From Owenweeksia sp963758205 (GTDB taxonomy: Bacteria > Bacteroidota > Bacteroidia > Flavobacteriales > Schleiferiaceae): a DNA stretch of 64,000 bases. Shown in pieces: positions 1 to 9,560 of this stretch. The translations under genes and the position numbers were made by a program. Positions within the stretch are counted from its first letter, which is position 1. Every line of letters begins with the position of its first letter. Where the stretch lies: contig CAVWUM010000002.1 in NCBI GenBank assembly GCA_963758205.1, positions 1-64,000 on the forward strand. The letters run 5' to 3'. The notes under the pieces are model-generated. The model searched no databases and was not told the DNA's origin. It saw nothing but the letters and a program-made list of their open reading frames with translations.

Positions 1-514
1 AAGCCAAAGGACTTGACGTATTTATGCTTACCGGTGATAATGAAGAAACAGCAAAAGCTGTATGCCAACAGGTAGGTATTGTAAGCTATCGTGCTGAAAT
101 GATGCCTGCTGATAAAGCGGATTTTGTGAAAAGTCTTCAGGCCAAAAGGAAAAGTCGTATCCATGGTGGGTGATGGCATCAATGACTCTACGGCACGGGC
201 TACTGCCAATGTGAGCATTGCTATGGGCAAAGGTTCGGACATTGCCATGGATGTGGCCAAAATCACTATCATTTCATCTGACCTTTTAGTGCTGCCCAAA
301 GCGCTTAATCTATCTGACAAAACAGTAAAGGGCATCCGCCAAAACCTGTTTTGGGCCTTTATTTATAACCTTATCGGGATTCCGATTGCTGCGGGTATCC
401 TCTACCTTTTACAGGATTTCTGACTAAAACCCCATGATAGCGGGAGCCGCCATGGCTTTTAGTTCAGTAAGTGTGGTACTGAACAGTTTGAGGTTGAAAG
501 GGGTAAAAATATGA
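1..514 (+). pseudogene. copA: C-terminal end of a heavy-metal (copper-type) P-type ATPase, frame-disrupted
   Basis: The window starts inside this gene. In order it shows the P-type ATPase hinge motifs MLTGDNEETA (frame from position 3) and MVGDGINDS (from 163), then the last two membrane segments and a tail ending NSLRLKGVKI before the TGA at 512-514. These are the P-domain and final transmembrane helices of a P1B copper or heavy-metal exporter of the inner membrane. The reading frame changes twice. One extra A in the run at about 144-147 moves the frame before the GDGIND motif, and a second shift near 410-425 is needed to reach the tail. Every conserved residue is intact across the shifts, so sequence error is as likely as a true pseudogene. 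The exact metal cannot be set because the metal-binding helices lie outside the window. Confidence 0.8.
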
Positions 515-532
515 GAACAAAAAATGGAAAGA

Positions 533-748
533 TTAATAAGTCACAATCCAAAAAATAGGGTACAAGAGAATAATCCAAAAGGCTTCTAACTCCCATTTAC
601 TCCATTCAGCTCTAACTTTTAAGAAATCATTTCTGTCACTGTCAAAATCACTCTTTTCAAAAGCCAGCCTATTGCCATTAAAGCCTAGGTATAACATTAC
701 ACCAAAATTCACAATAGGAATACCCAAAAGGAAAACCCAATAGTCCAT
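533..748 (-). CDS. Small two-helix membrane protein, unknown function
   Basis: This is a 71-residue protein with a hydrophobic N-terminal segment (residues 3-23, starting DYWVFLLGIPIVNFG), a charged middle with several Asp, Arg and Lys residues, and a second hydrophobic segment near the C-terminus (residues 55-70). That pattern suggests a small integral membrane protein with two helices. It converges with the P-type ATPase and shares no operon with it. I do not recognise a family. It is one of the few uninterrupted frames in the first 8 kb. Confidence 0.45.
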   Translation of the reverse strand: MDYWVFLLGIPIVNFGVMLYLGFNGNRLAFEKSDFDSDRNDFLKVRAEWSKWELEAFWIILLYPIFWIVTY

Positions 749-1026
749 TTTATTACTTAGACACCAATAAAAAGCTAAAAAGCAGGCTCCCCAATTGAAT
801 TCCTTGACTCTTGGGAGTTAACATGAAGTTTTGGTTCCAAGGATTGAATCTCCGTAATCTTGGCTGAATAGGCAGTGTATTCTAATTTTTGCAAATTGGC
901 CTTCTTCTGTACTTAATAATTTCACCCTTCTCTAACATTTCCGAGCCTGAGTACCTCCAATAATTTGGCATTGCTTAAACCAACCACTTGTTCATCCACT
1001 CCTCAGCCATGGATCACACCAACCAC

Positions 1027-1416
1027 TCATAGATGACCCTCAATATCAAAGGCTGCATAATTTTTACCGCCATAGGGTTGCTCCTCCAATTCCATGGCAA
1101 TGCGGGCTCCATTCTTTTTAGCAGTTTCGTAATGGGCATCAATTCTATCGCTGTCAATTACTACATAGGGGGTTTGGGTTTCCTTGCCACTTACATCTTT
1201 GGGCTGAATGATATATTTAGAGAAGGGAGAACCGCTGGCGGAATCGCCAATCATAATACCGTTACCCATGTAATTGAGCTGGCAATGGGCCACCTTCCCA
1301 TCTTCATTTTCAAAATAGTGCAGTTTTTCAAAGCCAAAGGCATTACATAAAAAATCAATGGCCGCTTTGGCGTCATCGTAATTAAGGCAGGGTATAATTC
1401 TGTTTTTTAGGGACAT
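1027..1416 (-). CDS. VOC (glyoxalase/bleomycin-resistance-like) protein, C-terminus frameshifted
   Basis: The first 129 residues fit the VOC superfamily typified by the phage PhnB / glyoxalase-like proteins. The start is RIIPCLNYDDAKAAIDFLC (paired beta-alpha module), followed by a second module with PYVVIDSDRIDAHYETA and the family signature YGGKNYAAFDIEGHL, which normally continues W-S-x-G-x-x-x-P-W. Here a TGA interrupts just after EGHL. The missing residues can be read downstream in another frame (CDPW at about 1005-1015), so one base is missing near 1027-1030. These proteins are small metal-dependent lyases or dioxygenases, or binding proteins. The substrate cannot be set from sequence. 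Confidence 0.7.
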   Translation of the reverse strand: MSLKNRIIPCLNYDDAKAAIDFLCNAFGFEKLHYFENEDGKVAHCQLNYMGNGIMIGDSASGSPFSKYIIQPKDVSGKETQTPYVVIDSDRIDAHYETAKKNGARIAMELEEQPYGGKNYAAFDIEGHL

Positions 1417-1469
1417 GATTTGCTGTATTTATTACTTTACTAATTAACGAAATTCCTGTTCTTCAACAT

Positions 1470-1477
1470 TACCTTCG
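1470..1477 (+). promoter_or_regulatory. Probable Bacteroidota promoter -7 box (TACCTTCG)
   Basis: TACCTTCG matches the Bacteroidota -7 consensus TAnnTTTG with one change and lies 4 bases before the ATG of the flavoprotein gene at 1482. The same TAnCTTCG form recurs before the genes at 6912 and 56213. No clear -33 TTTG partner is visible. Confidence 0.35.
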
Positions 1478-1481
1478 CGCT

Positions 1482-2700
1482 ATGTCTCAAACAGAGCTTG
1501 ATATTGCAGTAATAGGTGGTGGTGCCGCAGGATTCTTCTGAGTTAATGCGCCCTGATGACGGGAGATAAACGTGTGGCCATTCTTGAAAAAACCAGAGCA
1601 AATGGTTGAGTAGAAAGGTGAGTGGTGGCGGCCGTTGCAACGTCTTACGTACTACTGTGAACAACCTTCAAAACTGGTGGGCAATTATCCCCAGGGGTAA
1701 AAGCCTAAGAAAGGGTTTTGAGCAATTTGGAGTAACCCAAACCAGAGCGTGGTTTGAGGCCCGTGGGTGTAAAACTCAAGACCGAGGAAGATGGAGAGTG
1801 TTTCCCATTACGGATGATTCTCAAACGATCATCGATTGTTTGATGAAGGAAACCTCCCGATTAAGGTAGATATCAGACTAAAATTGAAGTGGTAAAAAAT
1901 CACGCCAAGTGAACATGGATTTCACTTAGAGTTGAAGGATGGTAAAACGATCATCGCTAAAAAAGTAATTTTAACCAGTGGAGGTAACAGCAAAGCCGAA
2001 GCCTATAACTGGTTGCGCGATTTAGGCTTAAAAATAGCCAAACCCCTACCCTGTTCACCTTTAATGTACCGGATTCTGACCTGAAAAGACCTGATGGGAC
2101 TTTAGAAATAAAGGGATAACAGGTGCCCGGAAGTAAATGGAAAATGAATGGCCCGCTTTTGATTACCCATTGGGGATTTAGTGCACCGGCTGTGATAAAG
2201 CTCTCGGCATGGGCGGCTATTGATTTTTTTGAGGCCAAGTTACCAGTTCCCCATTCTGCTAAACTGGACAGGAATGGATGAAGAGTGAAGTTGACTCAAC
2301 TTTCAACTACCGCGATAGCCATCCGAAAAAAGTGGTAACAGGTAATCAGATGTTTGAGGTTCCTGCAAGGCTTTGGCAAAAGCTATGCGCAAAAGCCGGA
2401 ATTTCGATAGACCAACGCTACCTGGATTTACCCAAAAAGCAATTCAACAAACTTGTGGAAATGCTCAATGACTCCTACCAGGTAAACGGCAAAACCACAT
2501 TTAAGGAGGAGTTTGTAACATGCGGTGGTGTGGAACTCAGCGAGGTAAACCTCAAAACTTTTGAGGCTAAAAATATACCCGGACTCTACCTTGCCGGAGA
2601 AGTGCTGAACGTTGATGGCGTAACCGGTGGATTTAACTTTCAACATGCCTGGACAAGTGGTTATTTAGCCGGTACTCATGCTGGCGGCAGCGCTATTTAG
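1482..2700 (+). pseudogene. NAD(P)/FAD-dependent oxidoreductase, BaiN/YhiN (HI0933) family, multiply frameshifted
   Basis: The N-terminus gives MSQTELDIAVIGGGAAGFF, the Rossmann FAD-binding GGGAAG motif. Later pieces give SGGGRCNV (family signature), PITDDSQTIIDCLMKE, KVILTSGGNSKAEAYNW and, at the end, CGGVELSEVN and GLYLAGEVLNVDGVTGGFN, which closes the FAD site. Together they span the usual length of about 400 residues for this flavoprotein family, whose members are poorly characterised oxidoreductases; BaiN itself is a bile-acid 7-dehydroxylation reductase. A stop at 1539 and at least four changes of frame break the gene, yet the conserved motifs are unchanged. I therefore favour sequence errors over real decay. 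A TACCTTCG promoter box lies just upstream. Confidence 0.75.
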
Positions 2701-2816
2701 ATTCGCTAAAGATTAGCACCTCACTGGTTTTTAGGTCTGCCTGATGAGGCTGATATGTAATTTTGAAGCCTCTTTCTCTCAAACTAACTAAGCTGCCTTA
2801 TTTCACCCATTTTGAA

Positions 2817-3086
2817 ATGAAAGAAGTTAAATGTGAACATTGCGGAAACTGGACAGATGGCAAACAAACCCACTGCAACTATTGCGGTGGCAGGTTAAGC
2901 GAAGCCTATCACCAGGAGCGCGAAGAAATGGCTGGTAAGCAACCTACCGGACTGCCGTTTTATAAAGATCTCCTGCCAGGATCATCCTGGTATAAAAAAT
3001 CGGGTAAGTATGTTGTAAAATTTGCCCGAATATTCTTTGCCATAATATCCATGATTGCCGCCATGGCTTCATCCACAGTGCACTAA
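2817..3086 (+). CDS. Small zinc-ribbon membrane protein
   Basis: An 89-residue protein starting MKEVKCEHCGNW. An upstream in-frame start at 2763 exists, but the ATG at 2817 places the zinc ribbon at the N-terminus as is usual for this kind of protein. CEHC and, about 16 residues later, CNYCGG form a C4 zinc ribbon. A basic linker and a hydrophobic segment (residues about 68-84, ARIFFAIISMIAAMA) follow, so it is probably a tail-anchored membrane protein. Its stop codon overlaps the ATG of the next gene (TAATG at 3084-3088), so the two are probably translated together. The function is unknown. Confidence 0.6.
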   Translation: MKEVKCEHCGNWTDGKQTHCNYCGGRLSEAYHQEREEMAGKQPTGLPFYKDLLPGSSWYKKSGKYVVKFARIFFAIISMIAAMASSTVH

Positions 3087-3454
3087 TGAAGTATTTCTCC
3101 ACTTACTTCTGGGTGTCACTGTTAGAGTTTCACCATCAATCAACTTGGTGGAAAAAGCCGGATTGTAATACCCTTTGTGCATAGCTACCTCGATGATTTG
3201 CTGGCTCCGGGCATTGTACTCGGTTTTACTCTTGCTTTCAGCAGCAAGTCACCTTTTGGGATAAGTCATACGTATTCTCGGTATGGCATATTGTATTTTT
3301 CGTTTTGTGAGATGCCCTGCTGTTTGAAAACAAAATTCTTATTTTGACGAAAGGCATCATGCTCATATATGGGATGTTCTTGCTGATTCCATCCTAGGCT
3401 GGTCTAGACCATTATTTAGGGGACAAGCAGCTCTTAAACTACACAGGGTTGTAG
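3086..3454 (+). pseudogene. Small multi-helix membrane protein, frame-disrupted
   Basis: Starts at an ATG overlapping the stop of the zinc-ribbon gene: MKYFSTYFWVSLL. Read across several changes of frame, it gives a hydrophobic protein of about 120 residues with segments such as SYVFSVWHIVFFVL and LIYGMFLLIP, ending NYTGL before a TAG at 3452-3454. The length and helix pattern resemble small Bacteroidota inner-membrane proteins, but I cannot name the family with confidence. At least three indels are needed to keep it open, as in its neighbours. Confidence 0.4.
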
Positions 3455-3461
3455 TAGAAAA

Positions 3462-3893
3462 TTAATCTTTCCGGGGTGAGTATTCACTAATCAGGCAGAC
3501 ATCAATTCTGAAAGACATCATATTCAGTCCTTCCAGCAATTCCTTACTAATAGGTTTACTTAAGTAATGTTTTACATAAGGATTTTGAGCAGCATTTTCT
3601 TCTGTCTTCAGTGCTATTGGATGATGACACGACCATTGCCCAGCTTCTTCTTACTTTTTCAGAAAGATTTTTGAACGCATTGAAACTCAAAGCCATTCAT
3701 GCCCGGCATATTTATATCAAGCAAAATAAGATTTGTGGCCCTTTTCTCCTACTTCATTCCTTCAAGCATACCTAGTGCCTCTTTAGCTGAGTCAATTGTC
3801 ATTACTTCATTGGCAAACTGAGTTTTTGCCATCATTCGCCTGGAAACATACACCTACCTGGCTGTCATCTATCACCATTACATTGTTAAACAT
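3462..3893 (-). pseudogene. CheY-like response regulator, frame-disrupted
   Basis: Begins MFNNVMVIDDSQVG with the acidic pair of a receiver domain. In shifted frames the central segment with a MPGMN-like loop (around 3695-3720) can be read, and the C-terminal part gives NPYVKHYLSKPISKELLEG, the conserved K-P motif of receiver domains, before a TAA at 3462-3464. A length of about 143 residues suits a single-domain regulator with no output domain. It is the last gene of the FIST / PAS-kinase / regulator operon, and its start overlaps the kinase stop by 8 bases, so it is probably the phosphoacceptor of that kinase. At least five indels or stops disrupt it. Confidence 0.65.
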
Positions 3894-5368
3894 ACGCTAG
3901 TTTTTGAGAGTTTATACTGCCAAGTTGATTAGGCAGTGTTATTTTAAAAGTTGTTCCCGATCCTAATTTTGATTCTACTGCTATTCTGCCCTGCATTTTT
4001 TCAATCGCTTCCTTTACTATATAAAGCCCGGACCAGAAGCCCACCGACTTTTTTGATACGCGAGATAGAACATCTCAAACAGTTTCCCGATGTTTTCCTC
4101 TTCTATGCCTATACCGTTATCTGATATAGTAAGCTCAGCATTATGCTGACTCACTTCTACTTCCACATCTACATAGCAGTTTTCTTTTGCCGGAATGGCT
4201 ATACCGTATGGCGTTAGAGATAACATTATTTAGTATCATGCCTATCCGCAAGTTATCAGAGTAAAACGGGGTATTGCCATCTACTTTAATTTTTATGGAA
4301 GGCCACCGCCAGTACGATTCATGTACTTAAGGTTTTGACTTATCTCCTGTAGTTTATCTTCAGAGTTGATTTCAGCAGCCTCTACCTTTGTTCGTGTGTT
4401 TCTCGAATAATCCAGAATATCCTTAATAAAACCGTCAAGCCGGTTGATGCTGCTCTTCAGGTGGTTTACATCTACGGCCATTTCTTCGCTCGTAACTTCT
4501 GATTCAATCAAATCAATTACGCCAAGCATTGAGGACAGTGGAGCTCTTAAATCATGAGAAACACTATATACAAATTTGTCCAGCTCACTATTGCTTTTTC
4601 TAGTTCCCTGTTAGTGGCTTCAAGTTTATCCTTGGCTTTTTTACGGTCCACCCATATCCGTGAAGTTTATAACCACACCATTTAGACAGCATCAATATGC
4701 AGCATGTTGGTGGAGGTGATCCTTCAACCCAAATGTAGTTTCCTTCTTTTTTGCGCACACGATACTCAGTAGTATAGGTGCGTTCAGGGTTTGTATATAC
4801 CCTTTTAAAGAGGTCTTTTAATTCCTCAAAATCATTAGGGTGGAAGAAGTTGTAGATTGGAATATTGGTCACATCTTCGGGCTTATAACCCAATATTCGG
4901 GTAACCGATGTGCTTAGATATACGGGCTCTGATCGATCATTTACAATCATTATAGCATCAGCCGAATTTTCGATAAGCGATCTGAACCTGTATTCGCTGT
5001 TTTTTAATTCTATTTCTGCAATTCTTCGTTTTTCCGTTTCGCCCTTTACAATACCGGCCAAATGAGACAATTTCTGATAATCCAAATCACTTGGAATTAT
5101 CTCTTCGTTGTCCTCATTAATCAGCACCAACGATTCTTTTAGCTGCTTAAAGACCTCTTTTGATTCTTCCTCCGTTTCGCGCTTCAGCTTACCATTAAGC
5201 TCTTTAAGTTCCATTGAACTGATTTCAATGGAACGTTCAGAGCCTTCTGTCTTTCTCATAATGATCATAGGAATCACTTACTGTTTGTAAAAAACGCAAC
5301 ATATTTTCCGGGAGATTTTCTTCACCTCCCAAATATTTATTTAGCTGTCTTTTTAGTAGCTTATTCAT
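3886..5368 (-). pseudogene. PAS-domain sensor histidine kinase, frame-disrupted
   Basis: The start is set at MNKLLKRQLNKYLGG (5368), 4 bases after the FIST gene stop. Domains in order are an N-terminal helical region, a coiled coil, a PAS domain (YRFRSLIENSADAIMIVND to YIWVEGS), a HisKA domain with H-box SVSHDLRAPLSS near 4540, and a HATPase domain with N/G1 motifs ending DNGIGIEEENIGKLFEMF near 4100. The predicted role is autophosphorylation on the H-box histidine and transfer to the adjacent receiver. It has no membrane segments, so it is a cytoplasmic sensor probably taking input from the neighbouring FIST protein. Frame changes occur near 5270, 4680, 4590, 4300, 4210 and 4060. The stop is read as the TAA at 3886-3888. 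Confidence 0.75.
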
Positions 5369-5372
5369 CCTG

Positions 5373-6514
5373 TTAAGCTTCGGTAAAAGCTGTGATGGTC
5401 ATGGTTTGGTTTTGCAGTTCGCATTTGCGCATATTCCGCAACGGGGCTATTTCACCATCAGTAAAAACCGGTAATTACCGTTTTATCTCCGTACAGTTCT
5501 TTTATTACTTCCACCTCCTCTTCTACTCGCTGGTTTAATACCAGCTTTCGGCCCACGCAGCTTATCAGCAATGCCAAATCCGGTTTAGAGGTATCGCCAT
5601 TTAACGTTAAAGAGCTGCATCACCCGCTCCATCAATTAGGCTTTCAAAGTTGGCTTTCATCAATTGAGCATAGCTACCTTTATAGGCACATTTCCGGCAA
5701 ATGTCAGGCTCTTATCTTCTTCGCTTACCCCTAATATGGTTCTTACCAAAGGCTCATCCGGATTTTGGGTGCGTATACACAAGGGAAACAAAAGTGCAGA
5801 ACCCGGAAGGTCATCGGCATATTCGCCTAAATACATCTTGTAAATATCAAGGGCGGGCTTTCATCCAGTTCATAAAGTACATTGGCCTCGGATCGTGTAA
5901 CGAGCCTTTCCACGCCAAAAGAATCCCAGCCTCCCACACTTCCGTAGGCTATGGTAAGATCATTTCCGTAAAAACCAATACCTACAATATTGCCCGCTGT
6001 GGGCGGAGCATTTAGCCCAACCAGGGTAGTGTTAAAATTAGAACCATCACCAGCCAGCCCACCGGTTATAATAACATCTTCAGGAAAAAATTCGTCCAGC
6101 CCCATTACAAGGTCGCTGCCATTTACCAATTTGGCCATCAGAAATTACCAATACATTTTTCAAACCTTCGGTATCAAAACCAGATGCCAGCCTGTAGCCG
6201 GCCTTAAAGCTATCTTCAGAATCCATTACCTTAACACTAACCGTTTTAAGGGTAGTACTTTCAAAATGCATCGCTGTAAGGGTTATAGAATCATCACTCA
6301 CTTCAACATCCAGTATTTCGCCCGAGGTTGAATTCATTAGGATGATAGCATTTGGATAATGGTTTTTAATCCAGTTGAAGTGCTGTTCATCTTTTAAAAG
6401 TATTGTACTTCCGAAAGCCAGTACCAGCTGCATATTTTCGGCTGGCATCTCGGTGTTTCTGATATTTACCCAACCTTCATCGGTGGTAAATTTTTTTTGT
6501 TCAATAGATATCAT
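5373..6514 (-). pseudogene. FIST-domain (FIST_N + FIST_C) sensory protein, frame-disrupted
   Basis: The N-terminal half runs from MISIEQKKFTTDEGW through QLVLAFGSTILL and GYRLASGFDTEGLKNVLVIS. The continuation in another frame gives VNGSDLVMGLDEFFPEDVII and GGLAGDGSNFNTTLVG, typical of FIST_N. FIST_C follows with GVERLVTRSEANVLYELDE and the tail LTFAGNVPIKVAML. The end is ITAFTEA with TAA at 5373-5375. FIST domains are predicted small-ligand (amino-acid-like) sensors fused or linked to signalling proteins. Here the gene is first of three in an operon with a PAS kinase and a receiver, spaced 4 bases from the kinase start. Frame shifts near 6135, 5860 and 5600-5700 break it. Confidence 0.75.
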
Positions 6515-6664
6515 TAGTTGGTAGCGTTAGTTCAAATGCCTCCCTTCTTAGTTCTAAACCTTCTGACAGAATATTTACATCTAAGGTTTATTTATAGTTT
6601 TTGAGGCACCTATAATCCGCTACTAAAATAAAAAATACTCTATAACTAACTGTTAATGAGTTTA

Positions 6665-6808
6665 TTATTGACGATCGCTAAATTCCCGTTGTATAAATAC
6701 ATCGTCTTGAATCACAGCTACTACCGCTTGTACTAAATCGTTGAATTTATTTTTAAAAATCAATGATTCTTTTTTAAGGTGGTATTGAAAAGAAGGATTT
6801 TTAAACAT
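6665..6808 (-). CDS. Possible small protein of 47 residues
   Basis: An ATG-initiated ORF begins MFKNPSFQYHLKKES and ends FIQREFSDRQ. It has amphipathic helical character (VQAVVAVIQDDVF) and no stop until TAA at 6665. It lies upstream of the FIST operon on the same strand. No homologue is recognised, there is no clear ribosome-binding site, and chance is possible at this length. Confidence 0.25.
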   Translation of the reverse strand: MFKNPSFQYHLKKESLIFKNKFNDLVQAVVAVIQDDVFIQREFSDRQ

Positions 6809-6889
6809 AATATGTAGGGAAAAGCCAGCAAAAAATATATTATTAAAGGAGATTTATATCCATTGAATCCTGCACTTATTCAGACTTGA

Positions 6890-6897
6890 TATCTTCG
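6890..6897 (+). promoter_or_regulatory. Probable -7 promoter box (TATCTTCG)
   Basis: TATCTTCG lies 14 bases before the carboxypeptidase ATG at 6912 and matches the Bacteroidota -7 consensus TAnnTTTG except for one base. The -33 element is not convincing. Confidence 0.35.
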
Positions 6898-6911
6898 TCA
6901 AAAATTTCAGT

Positions 6912-8034
6912 ATGCGCATATCCTCCAACTTTGACAGTGGTAATATTGAACTAATCAACATTAAAAACAACCACGCCAAACTCAATATTCGAAAAGACAC
7001 TAATAGTGACTTTAAGCAATGGTTTCATTTCAGGGTAACCGATGTATTGGATGTTGATTGCAGCTTCTCCATTACCGATGCGGCCGAGGCTTTTGTGCCG
7101 GAAGGCTGGGAAAACTATAACGTATGTGCCAGCTATGATAACCAGGAGTGGTTTAGAGTACCCACCACTTACGTAGAAGGTGTACTGAGCTGGGATATTA
7201 CTCCGGATTACAACTCCGTGTACTTCGCCTATTTTGCGCCCTACCCTTACCAGCGCCATTTGGATTTAATACACGAAGCCCAAATGATACCCTACTGCCA
7301 GGCTTCTATAATTGGCCAAACGGTGCAGGGCCGCGATATTGATATGCTTACTATTGGCGATCCTGAAAAGGCCAAAAAGAACTTTTGGGTAATTGCCCGC
7401 CAACACCCGGGCGAAAGTATGGCAGAGTGGTTTGTAGAAGGTTTTTTAAACAAATTGTTGGATAGCGATGACTCTGTTTCGCGAAAGCTGCTGGAGGAGG
7501 TTTGCTTTTACGTAATTCCCAATATGAATATAGATGGCTCCATAGCCGGTAACCTGCGCGCCAATGCGGCCGGGGCTAACCTCAACCGTGCGTGGGCCGA
7601 ACCAAGCCTTAAAGAAAGCCCGGAAGTGCACCACACCCTACAAGCTATGGATAAGGCAGGTGTGGACTTTATGCTGGATGTACATGGCGATGAGAGCATA
7701 CCCTACAACTTTGTAACTACCAGCGAGGGGTGTGACTGGCTACAACGATAAGCTCCATCAATTTGAAGAAAATTTTAAGAAGCTGTGGATGCGCCTTTGT
7801 CCCGATTTTCAGGATACGCACTCCTACGGAAAAGATGAACCCGGAAAAGCCAACTTAACGGTTTGCTCCAATGCCATAAATCATCGCTTTAAGTGCCCGT
7901 CATTTACCCTTGAAATGCCCTTTAAGGATAATGACGACATGCCCGATGAAGTTTATGGCTGGTCTGCTGAGCGTTCTATGCGATTTGGTGAATCGGTATT
8001 GCCTGTGATGTTGGGGATGGTTGGGGAGTTGTAG
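6912..8034 (+). pseudogene. M14-family zinc carboxypeptidase (cytosolic carboxypeptidase-like), single frameshift
   Basis: The N-terminal beta-sandwich domain (residues about 1-115) is followed by the M14 peptidase domain. Visible zinc and catalytic motifs are RQHPGESMAEW (HxxE zinc ligands), NANLNRAW-type substrate Arg (AGANLNRAW), LDVHGDE (third zinc ligand His) and FTLEMPF (general-base Glu). The length of about 370 residues and the N-terminal domain match bacterial relatives of cytosolic carboxypeptidases (AGBL/CCP, M14D), which trim C-terminal residues from proteins or peptides. No signal peptide is visible, so it acts in the cytoplasm. The first frame stops at 7751. The rest continues from about 7730 as TGYNDKLHQFEE in the +1 frame, so one base is gained or lost at 7725-7740. 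This is the same kind of lesion as in the upstream genes. Confidence 0.8.
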
Positions 8035-8117
8035 GGCGTTAAGCACTCCGAGTACGTTTCAAATTGGGATTATCAAATTGCTATATGTTATGGAATTTGT
8101 GATATTTATCGCTCCCA

Positions 8118-9414
8118 ATGGACAACCAAATAAAAGATCAGATTTACACGCACCTTCAGGAACCGGGGTTATAAAGATGCAACGGTAAAATCCTATGCGA
8201 GCCACTTGCTCAACCTGTTTAGGTTTTTTCCTAATACCGCACCAGAGCAAATCTCACAAGAGCAGGTCCTGGAATACATGAAGTCCCTAAAGGCACAAAA
8301 CAAGCATGCCAACACTATTAGAGGCGTGGGCTACGCCTTTGATTTTTATTATAATGATATTCTTGGTAAGAATCATAGATATCCTTTTAAACATAGTCCT
8401 CCACCTTCATCAGAATACAACTTTTTCACTCAGGATCAGGTGTTTAAAATGATTGATGGCTGTTCAAATATTAAGCATAAGTGTATTTTGATGTGTCTTT
8501 ATTCCATGGGTTTAACCTTCTGTGAATTGCAAAGATTGAAGGTTCAGGATATTCGAAGCAGAGAACAACCGCATGTTGCCCATATCAGAGATTCAGAATA
8601 CAAAGTTTATAGAAAGGCCTTTCTATCTCCGCAGCTGCTTAGAGAACTTAGAAAATACTCCAAAGGTCTATCACTCAAATCAGATGATTTTCTCTTTCAC
8701 AATCCTCAAACCAAAAATCGGTATGCTTCTAATAGCATTACCAAAATCTTGGATGCTGCATTAAAAGCTAATGGTTTAAACCCTGAACTTAAAGTTAAGG
8801 ACTTACGGTATTCCTACTTTAAGCACATGATTGAGCTTGGTGTACCTCTTTCCGGCATCTTGATTTCAATGGGGCTAGTTAGCCCTGACTCAATGCTCAG
8901 ATATCACAAAATTATCTACGCTAACGAACCGATACGTTTCTCTCCTTTAGATCGTGTTATAACTTTAAGGAAAGCTTCTGAAACTTTCGACACGTTGGAG
9001 GATTTGGTTCGTCAACTACATAATGAGGATATTGCTACCTATCTAAAAGAAGCCATCGACTGCCTACGGATCGGAGCACTTCGGGCAGGTGTTATCTTCG
9101 TCTGGAATGCAGCTATAAGTAAAGTACATGAGCAGCTGGCGGAACCAGAAAAACTTCCAGCAATCAACACACATTTAAGAGAAATGAATTCCAGAACTAA
9201 AGTTTCTGGAATTGATGACTTTCAGAAGCTGAAAGACGAAACCGTTCTGATTCTAACGGAAAAGATGGGCATTTTTGACAAAGCTGAAAAAGACATTTTA
9301 AGCAAATCCTGTCTTGATTTGCGCAATAAGTGTGGCCATCCATCTAAATATCAGCCTGAAATTCACAAGGTAAAAGCCTTTGTAGAGGATGTAGTCAATA
9401 TTGTTTTCAAGTAA
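8118..9414 (+). CDS. Degenerate tyrosine-recombinase-fold protein with C-terminal HEPN-like domain
   Basis: The start is the ATG at 8118 (MDNQIKDQIYTHLQ). One extra G at 8159-8160 shifts the frame, after which NRGYKDATVKSYASHLL and the rest run uninterrupted to 9414, about 431 residues. Residues about 1-95 look like the SAM-like core-binding domain of phage integrases, and about 100-275 like the catalytic domain (CLYSMGLTFCELQRLKVQDI, VKDLRYSYFKHMIELG, MLRYHKI). The usual first catalytic Arg (GLRxSE) is Thr, and the HxxR box reads KDLR. It is therefore probably inactive as a recombinase, although the Arg of DLR and a C-terminal Tyr remain. Residues about 285-431 form an all-helical domain ending CLDLRNKCGHPSKY, whose RNKCGH fits the RNxxxH catalytic motif of HEPN ribonucleases. 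The fusion is my inference. Confidence 0.6.
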
Positions 9415-9560
9415 TTATTTGCCAACGACTATTCACTTATACATCATTATGACGTCTGTTATTTGTGAACATTAATAAAACCCAAAAAGTCAGATTCTAC
9501 TTAAATTCAATTGTGATTTTCAAAGAATCGTACTTTTACTACTCACCAAACCTTTACATC

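Larger units (their letters stand above)
6515..6911. other. 397-base divergent intergenic region between FIST operon and carboxypeptidase
   Basis: This AT-rich region between divergent genes should carry both promoters. It contains a possible 47-residue minus-strand ORF (6665-6808) and a -7-like box at 6890 for the plus-strand gene. I see no repeat or RNA gene. Confidence 0.4.

Noticed and set aside
1033..1350. Plus-strand ORF opposite the VOC gene
   Set aside because: It is the antisense of a clear VOC protein and has no family features.
7732..8034. Separate 100-residue gene starting GTG
   Set aside because: It carries the catalytic Glu motif of the M14 peptidase and continues the upstream frame, so it is the end of the same gene after a frameshift.
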